Positions 24,200 to 28,886 of a stretch of DNA of 28,886 nt are shown here, piece by piece. The DNA comes from AG1 sp035559775 (GTDB taxonomy: Archaea; Thermoproteota; Thermoprotei_A; Sulfolobales; AG1): the NCBI GenBank assembly GCA_035559775.1, contig DATMAU010000021.1, forward strand, positions 1 through 28,886, read 5' to 3'. The translations under genes were made by a program, and so were the position numbers. The notes below the pieces were generated by a model, which saw only the letters and a program-made list of their open reading frames with translations, did not search any database and was not told the DNA's origin. Every line of letters starts with the position of its first letter. The first letter of the stretch is position 1.

Positions 24200-24922
24200 T
24201 TGAAGGTGAATGTGAGGTTCTACGCGATCCTCAGGGATCTCTATGGGGCTGATAAAGATCAGATCGAGATCCCCGAGGGATCCACGGTCAGGGATCTATT
24301 AGCCATCCTTAGTAAGAAGAATAACAAGCTGGGTGATTTCCTCGAAAAAAGACTATCCTCGATAATAACGCTTGTCAACGGGCTCTACGCACCCCTAGAG
24401 CATAGGCTGGATAGTAATGATACTGTGGATCTATTGCCACCGGCCTCAGGCGGGTGCGACGAACACGAGATAGTGCTGGGAGGAAAAATGCCAAGCATAG
24501 AATCGATTCTAGAGGATGCGAGAAAACACGCTGGAGAAGAGGGTCTCGGAGCCCTGCTAATCTACATAGGGATTGTTAAAAGCCCCGTCGATGGGGAGAG
24601 GGTTGATAGTCTTCACTATGAGGTTCACAGAGAATACTCGATAAAAAGATTCCACGAGATCTCTGAAGAGGTTAAGAGGAAATACGGTGTGGGCTACGTG
24701 AGGATCTACCACGCGGAAGGCGATCTAAAACCAGGCGACCCCGCAATGATCATAACGATCCAGAGCAAAGGTAGAAAAGAAGCCCTCGAAGCAATGAGAG
24801 AAGCGATAGAGATGGTCAAACACACCACGGGGATCTGGAAGCTAGAGTCGAGGGAGAGTGGCGAATACTGGATCCTGGGAGATGGTGAGAGGATCTCAAG
24901 AAAAGAGACGACACACCGCTAA
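24200..24922 (+). CDS. MoaD-MoaE fusion, molybdopterin synthase
   Basis: Both subunits of molybdopterin synthase in one chain. Residues 1-85 (from TTG 24200) are the ubiquitin-like sulfur carrier MoaD: VNVRFYAILRDLYG to VDLLPPASGG, with the Gly-Gly at 84-85 that must carry the thiocarboxylate. After a short acidic linker, MoaE follows: ALLIYIGIVKSP, YHAEGDLKPGDPAMIITIQSKGRKEALEAM, then EMVKHTTGIWKLE, which contains the two active-site Lys. In separate MoaD the GG is the C-terminus; here it is internal, so cleavage after GG seems required, as described for mycobacterial MoaX. TTG 24200 gives the usual MKVNVRF start with AGGTGGTG upstream; GTG 24206 suits the TATA box TTATAAATAC (about 24177-24186) better; an earlier TTG 24161 is less likely. 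Confidence 0.9.
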   Translation: MKVNVRFYAILRDLYGADKDQIEIPEGSTVRDLLAILSKKNNKLGDFLEKRLSSIITLVNGLYAPLEHRLDSNDTVDLLPPASGGCDEHEIVLGGKMPSIESILEDARKHAGEEGLGALLIYIGIVKSPVDGERVDSLHYEVHREYSIKRFHEISEEVKRKYGVGYVRIYHAEGDLKPGDPAMIITIQSKGRKEALEAMREAIEMVKHTTGIWKLESRESGEYWILGDGERISRKETTHR

Positions 24923-25125
24923 GATCAAAGCTCGCGATCGGTAGAAAGCTCTATAGCAATATCAGCCATAGCCTTATAGGCTTACAGATCGCTATACACT
25001 ACACGAACACGTAGATCTTCGTGGCTTCACAAAATCTATTCTCTGCAGCGCTCCTTAGGCACAATGGCGGATAATAAGCTTATAATGTTAATAAACAACG
25101 GGGATATATATCTCGGGAGTGGTTA

Positions 25126-25860
25126 TTGGGTGAACACAGCGTTATAGTTGAAAGGCTTGTAAAGATCTATGGAGGGTCTGTGCGTGCTCTTAACGGGATC
25201 TCGTTTAAGGTTGACAGGGGCTCTATATATTGTCTCGCAGGCCCTAACGGGGCTGGGAAGTCAACCACCTTCAGGATCCTCTCAACACTGATCCTTCCAA
25301 CCTCTGGCGATGCATATATAGAAGGGCTTCACGTTGTTAGAGAAGCTGGCAGGGTTAGGGGGATAATATCCTATCTCCCTGAGGAGGCTGGGGCTTATAA
25401 GAACATAACAGGGTTTGAGTATTTATCAATGGTATCAAAGATCTATTTTAGGGGTAGAGAGGCTGATGAGGCTCTTGAGAGGGGTATAAGGATCTCTGGG
25501 CTCTCTGAAAAGGATCTTGGGAGGCCTATGAAACAGTATTCGAAGGGTATGAAGAGAAGGATCCAGGTTGCAAGGGCATTGATGATCGTTCCAAGGGTAG
25601 CGATCCTAGACGAGCCAACAGCAGGACTCGACCCAGCCCAGAAGGCTGAGATAAGGGGGATTATAAAGAGCTATCCAAAGAACTATGGGGTAACGGTGCT
25701 CCTATCAACCCACGAGATGAGCGAGGCCGAGAGTCTCTGCGAGAGGGTTGCTATAATTGATAAGGGCTATATAGTTGCTGAGGGAAGCGTGGACGAGATC
25801 ATATCGAGCCAGGGTGCTAGAAACCTTGAGGAAGCATTCCTCAAGCTGATCTCAAGGTGA
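25126..25860 (+). CDS. ABC-2 type exporter ATPase
   Basis: Nucleotide-binding subunit of an ABC exporter, 244 aa. Walker A GPNGAGKST (residues about 39-47), Q-loop region YLPEEAGAYKNITGFEYL, signature YSKGMKRRIQVARAL (KGMKRR variant common in the NatA/CcmA/drug-export group), Walker B VAILDEPTAGLDP and the switch STHEMSEAE are all intact. It starts at TTG 25126 with GGGAGTGG eight bases upstream and a TATA-like CTTATAATG about 45 bases before. Its TGA overlaps the GTG of the permease gene (GTGA, 25857-25860), so the two are coupled. The transported substrate is unknown; sodium, drugs or lipids are typical for the group. Confidence 0.93.
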   Translation: MGEHSVIVERLVKIYGGSVRALNGISFKVDRGSIYCLAGPNGAGKSTTFRILSTLILPTSGDAYIEGLHVVREAGRVRGIISYLPEEAGAYKNITGFEYLSMVSKIYFRGREADEALERGIRISGLSEKDLGRPMKQYSKGMKRRIQVARALMIVPRVAILDEPTAGLDPAQKAEIRGIIKSYPKNYGVTVLLSTHEMSEAESLCERVAIIDKGYIVAEGSVDEIISSQGARNLEEAFLKLISR

Positions 25861-27254
25861 GCTTGATGCACAGAGCCTTGGTGGAGAAGGAGGTTAAAGA
25901 TCTCATAAGAGATCCGAGGATCTGGGTCCCTGTCCTCCTAGGATTCCTCATATTCCCAGCCATGGGTTATGTGCAGAACATATTTTTATTCCAACAGATA
26001 GCCTCAGGCCTCACAAAACAGCTATCTGTAGAGGTGCAGTATATAGGAGAGTCCCCTGATCTGAGTATATTCTCATCAATGCTCAGCGATTTCTTTAAAC
26101 TCAACAACATATCGATAGCTCCTAGGGGTAGCTTTCCTGAGAAGGCTGATGCTCTTCTAATCATAAACGCATCATCGATAAAGGATCTAGTTGGTGGAGG
26201 CAGGATCTCAGCATATATAGTTTATAAGTTCTCCCTAACATCGCCAACAATAAGCTCAGAAGTTCCCCAGCGTGTCTCCAAAGCCCTCACGGAGGCCTCA
26301 AGACTCTACCTAGCCAGTGCCAGGAACCTAAGCGGTATTGTGGGCTCAATAATAGCTCCCTCCACAGCACTCCAGATCCCATATAATGTGGAGAAGAAAG
26401 CAATCATAGAGAGTGCTGGGTATAGCGATATAGGGTTCCTAGCTCTCTCTGCAATGTTCATACCAATAATAATTACAATCATGATATTCGTGATCATCCA
26501 GTACAGCGCCACATCAATGGCTATCGAGAATGAGGAGAAAACACTAGAGATCCTCTTCTCAATGCCCATACCAAGGTGGAGTATAGTGGTAGCCAAGCTA
26601 TCAGCCTCAGCCATCATAGGAGGACTCTCTGTTATAGGCTTCATAGCCGGTTTCCTCGTATACCAGGGCCTGCTCATGAAGGGCATCGAGAGCATCCCCC
26701 AGAACATCTCAGCGATCAACACCGCAACAGAGACCCCGATCCCGAGCATATCCACAGCTATTCCAGCAGAGATCCAGGATCTTCTTAGAATCCGTTTAGG
26801 GAGCTATAGCTTCACAGGATTTCTAGATCTCGTAAGGCTCGGCCCCTCATCCATCGCAACCCTCGCCATATATATTGTAGAGGCAACGATCCTCGCAGGA
26901 GTGCTGGGCATAATAATAGGGGGGCTAAGCAGCGATGTCAGGATGGCTAACACGATCTCTGGAAGCATCACACCACCGGTAATAATATTCGCGATATCAG
27001 CATCCTATCTAGACCCCCAAAGCATGCCAGGATGGCTGCTCCTAACAAACCCGCTAACGGGCACCGTGCTATACTCAAGAATAGCCTTCTCAGGACTGAG
27101 CCAAGGATCTGAGGTCTACCTCTATCTAGTCGTCTCAGGAGCTGTGGTTGCAGCCCTCATATACCTCTCGGGAAGAATGCTAAGCCTAGAGACCCTTGAG
27201 AGGGCTAGGAGAGGAGCCTGGGGGATCTTCAGGCGTAGGAGAATAGCTGAGTGA
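25857..27254 (+). CDS. ABC-2 type exporter permease (NatB-like)
   Basis: Membrane subunit of the exporter, 465 aa. The N-terminal VEKEVKDLIRDPRIWVPVLL is the amphipathic helix typical of ABC-2 permeases (KE..D..RD), followed by TM1 (about 22-42), a large external domain (about 45-190) and then five further membrane segments from about residue 195, with IENEEKTLEILFSMPIPRWSIVVAK in the coupling loop and AEATILAGVLGIIIGGLSSDVRMAN near the end; the chain ends in a basic tail RRGAWGIFRRRR. The GTG start overlaps the ATPase stop; the ATG three codons later is an alternative. The external domain is the kind found in NatB/ YhaP-like exporters. Confidence 0.88.
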   Translation: MSLMHRALVEKEVKDLIRDPRIWVPVLLGFLIFPAMGYVQNIFLFQQIASGLTKQLSVEVQYIGESPDLSIFSSMLSDFFKLNNISIAPRGSFPEKADALLIINASSIKDLVGGGRISAYIVYKFSLTSPTISSEVPQRVSKALTEASRLYLASARNLSGIVGSIIAPSTALQIPYNVEKKAIIESAGYSDIGFLALSAMFIPIIITIMIFVIIQYSATSMAIENEEKTLEILFSMPIPRWSIVVAKLSASAIIGGLSVIGFIAGFLVYQGLLMKGIESIPQNISAINTATETPIPSISTAIPAEIQDLLRIRLGSYSFTGFLDLVRLGPSSIATLAIYIVEATILAGVLGIIIGGLSSDVRMANTISGSITPPVIIFAISASYLDPQSMPGWLLLTNPLTGTVLYSRIAFSGLSQGSEVYLYLVVSGAVVAALIYLSGRMLSLETLERARRGAWGIFRRRRIAE

Positions 27255-27395
27255 TTGCGGAGAGCAAGTTGCGTATCGGCACTGCTGATCCAATGGCATG
27301 GAGGCTTACTTATCCATTCATATCGCTAGGTATTTGAAACCTAAGTGATCTCTAGACACTAGCCGTTCCTGTGGAACCATGGTTGGCGTGCTGCA

Positions 27396-27443
27396 GAGTT
27401 ATAAAAGATCCTGTGTGGCCTATCGCTAGACACGGTATAATAG
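27396..27443 (+). promoter_or_regulatory. Promoter of the antiporter gene
   Basis: Two TATA-like elements, GAGTTATAAAAG (about 27397-27408) and GGTATAATAG (27434-27443). The second lies about 25 bases before ATG 27462, which fits a leaderless transcript starting at that ATG. The rest of the 207-bp gap shows no gene. Confidence 0.45.
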
Positions 27444-27461
27444 CTATTTAGAACCACATTT

Positions 27462-28886
27462 ATGGGGATTATGGCCGTCCTAGCAGATCCTCTGGCATCG
27501 CTGCTAGTAGTGATCTCCATCTCTGGAGCGGTAGCCATGATTCTCAGGAGGGCTGGGCTGAGCAGCATTGCTGGCTATATCATTGGGGGCTTGGTTGGCT
27601 CTATAATAGGGGTTCCCCAGGATGTGGGGGTTGTTATAGCGTCGCTGGGCTTGGTTATCCTTGGCTTCGAGATCGGTGCTGAGATCGGTGGTAAGGGGTC
27701 TATGGGTGCTATTAAACAAGCCCTTGCTGTTGAGAGCATCTCTATGTTTCTAATCTACCTCTCGACCGGGTTGATCTCCGCGTTTCTAGGGCTTGGAAGG
27801 CTTGAGCACTTAGTATTATTCCTCATAGCGATCAACACATCGACAGGTATTCTCTACAAGGCTATCCAGGGGAGGGTTGAGGACGATGTGAGATCCCTCT
27901 TACTCTCGGCAAGCGTTATAGAAGACACAGTTGCTCTCGGGGGCCTAGCAATACTATTGGTGATGGTCAGCGGAACCATTGATCCCTTGGGGGCTGTTAT
28001 ATCAACCGGTAGGATAGCGCTCATAGCAGCCCTAATGCTTGTAGCAGGGGTCTATGGCTTCAGAATCCTTGGAAAAAGGTTGAGAGATGTTGAGATGCTC
28101 CCCATAATAGCGATCTCAGCAGCCCTCCTCTACTGGGTTGTCTTCGGCCTTGCAGGGATAAGCCAGCTCCTCGGAGCCTTCATAGCGGGGGTTGCGCTCA
28201 GCAGGGCCGTGGATCTCAGGGGTGCTGTTACACAGCTTATGGGTTTGAGAGAGCTCGGGCTCCTCCTATACTTCTCCTCGCTGGGAGGGGTTCTCACCGG
28301 CTCTGGTCTTGTTACCGAGGCCCTGGTACCCCTGTTACTCTTAGTAATACCGATCGTGATTATGGTGAAATTCACAGCCTTCTCAACAGCCCTCTGGGTT
28401 ATGGGGATAGAGGCTAGAGAGGCTGTCAGGGTTGGGGTTTATATGACATCTATAAGCGAGCTAGGGATCATAATAGCCTCCCAGATCTATAACACGCTGC
28501 CCCTGGGCTCCCTATACCTCTTGTTATCAGTATACCTGGTGCTCGTTTCAGCAGTGATATCCTCTATAGCGGCTAGGTTCGATGCACAGATAGCAGAAGC
28601 CATACAAAGGCTAGTCCCACAAAGGATCGAGGAGATCGCTAGGAGCTATGTATCAAGGGCTAGGCAGGTGATCTTCGGCCAGGCTGGAAGATTCACGGTC
28701 TTCCTCTACAGCGTTGTGGCAATGATCTTCGCGGCAGTTGCCCTCGACATAGCTGCCGAGAACCTCTGGATCCTCCCAAGAGGGCTGCTCCCATACGGAG
28801 TGATAGTAATAGTGCTAATGGGGCTCGTGCTACTGGTATCGATACCATATATAGCCTGGAGATCCTACAGATCCCATATCAACAAC
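27462..28886 (+). CDS. CPA2-family cation/proton antiporter (KefB/NhaS3-like), 3' end cut by window
   Basis: A membrane exchanger of the monovalent cation:proton antiporter-2 family, at least 475 aa and still open at the window end. About 12 membrane segments are visible, starting LASLLVVISISGAVAMILRR and SIAGYIIGGLVGSIIGV. The family core LIAINTSTGILYK and SASVIEDTVALGGLAIL carries the paired acidic residues (EDT) where many CPA2 proteins have ND/DD-type ion sites, and QLLGAFIAGVALSR is typical of TM9-10. After residue 360 a soluble link QRLVPQRIEEIARSYVSRARQVIFGQAGRF is followed by two more hydrophobic stretches (FTVFLYSVVAMIFAAVAL and GVIVIVLMGLVLLVSIPYI), an unusual tail. The start is ATG 27462 (leaderless) or 27471. 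The exchanged ion, Na or K, is unknown. Confidence 0.88.
   Translation, partial: MGIMAVLADPLASLLVVISISGAVAMILRRAGLSSIAGYIIGGLVGSIIGVPQDVGVVIASLGLVILGFEIGAEIGGKGSMGAIKQALAVESISMFLIYLSTGLISAFLGLGRLEHLVLFLIAINTSTGILYKAIQGRVEDDVRSLLLSASVIEDTVALGGLAILLVMVSGTIDPLGAVISTGRIALIAALMLVAGVYGFRILGKRLRDVEMLPIIAISAALLYWVVFGLAGISQLLGAFIAGVALSRAVDLRGAVTQLMGLRELGLLLYFSSLGGVLTGSGLVTEALVPLLLLVIPIVIMVKFTAFSTALWVMGIEAREAVRVGVYMTSISELGIIIASQIYNTLPLGSLYLLLSVYLVLVSAVISSIAARFDAQIAEAIQRLVPQRIEEIARSYVSRARQVIFGQAGRFTVFLYSVVAMIFAAVALDIAAENLWILPRGLLPYGVIVIVLMGLVLLVSIPYIAWRSYRSHINN

Noticed and set aside
27359..27719. Minus-strand frames of about 70 codons at the start of the antiporter gene
   Set aside because: They lie opposite a strongly conserved membrane-protein frame and have no features of their own.

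Overview
The window looks like hyperthermophilic archaeal DNA, most likely a crenarchaeon (Thermoproteota). The grounds are: heavy use of AGG/AGA for Arg and ATA for Ile, archaeal TATA boxes about 25 nt upstream of starts, a mix of leaderless and GGTG-type ribosome binding sites, many GTG/TTG starts, an archaeal-type Nep1 rRNA methyltransferase and an archaeal P-loop ATPase. I cannot name the species. No tRNA, rRNA or CRISPR array was found.

Layout. (1) 1-1668: two permeases of a Dpp/Opp-type ABC importer, the first cut by the window edge. (2) 1867-4350: a UPF0309 SIS protein, a GNAT acetyltransferase and an AnmK-family anhydro-sugar kinase, which looks like an amino- or anhydro-sugar module. 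(3) 4347-6451, minus strand: two uncharacterised proteins and a double-SIS sugar isomerase, with one gene-poor stretch. (4) 6640-8195: an archaeal ATPase gene enclosed by a 44-bp inverted repeat (43/44 identical), one arm lying inside a small ORF. (5) 8274-11907: a decayed sugar locus with a GH31 alpha-glucosidase broken by one frameshift and, divergent from it, a MalK-like ABC ATPase pseudogene with several lesions. (6) 11978-13322: a membrane-anchored secreted protein, a doubtful small membrane ORF and a rhodanese. (7) 13421-18902: a myo-inositol catabolism cluster, iolG, iolE, iolB, iolD and iolC. (8) 18993-23299: AMP-forming acetyl-CoA synthetase divergent from an MHS-type MFS transporter carrying four CBS motifs. 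(9) 23362-24922: Nep1 and a fused MoaD-MoaE. (10) 25126-27254: an ABC-2 exporter pair. (11) 27462-end: a CPA2-type cation/proton antiporter, cut by the window edge.

How the genes fit together. Section 7 encodes most of the bacterial-type route from inositol to 2-deoxy-5-keto-gluconate 6-phosphate: IolG oxidises inositol, IolE dehydrates, IolD opens the ring, IolB isomerises and IolC phosphorylates. The aldolase (IolJ) and semialdehyde dehydrogenase (IolA) are not in the window. Many hyperthermophiles make di-myo-inositol phosphate as a solute, so inositol is a plausible local carbon source (inference). The neighbouring acetyl-CoA synthetase and CBS-regulated transporter could handle the C2/C3 acid end of this or a related pathway (inference).

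The oddest points are the lack of any usual in-frame start codon for iolC, which lies in the same frame as iolD beyond its TGA; the AnmK/SIS/GNAT trio in an organism expected to lack murein; the inverted repeat around the ATPase gene; and the MFS-CBS fusion next to an AMP-producing enzyme.
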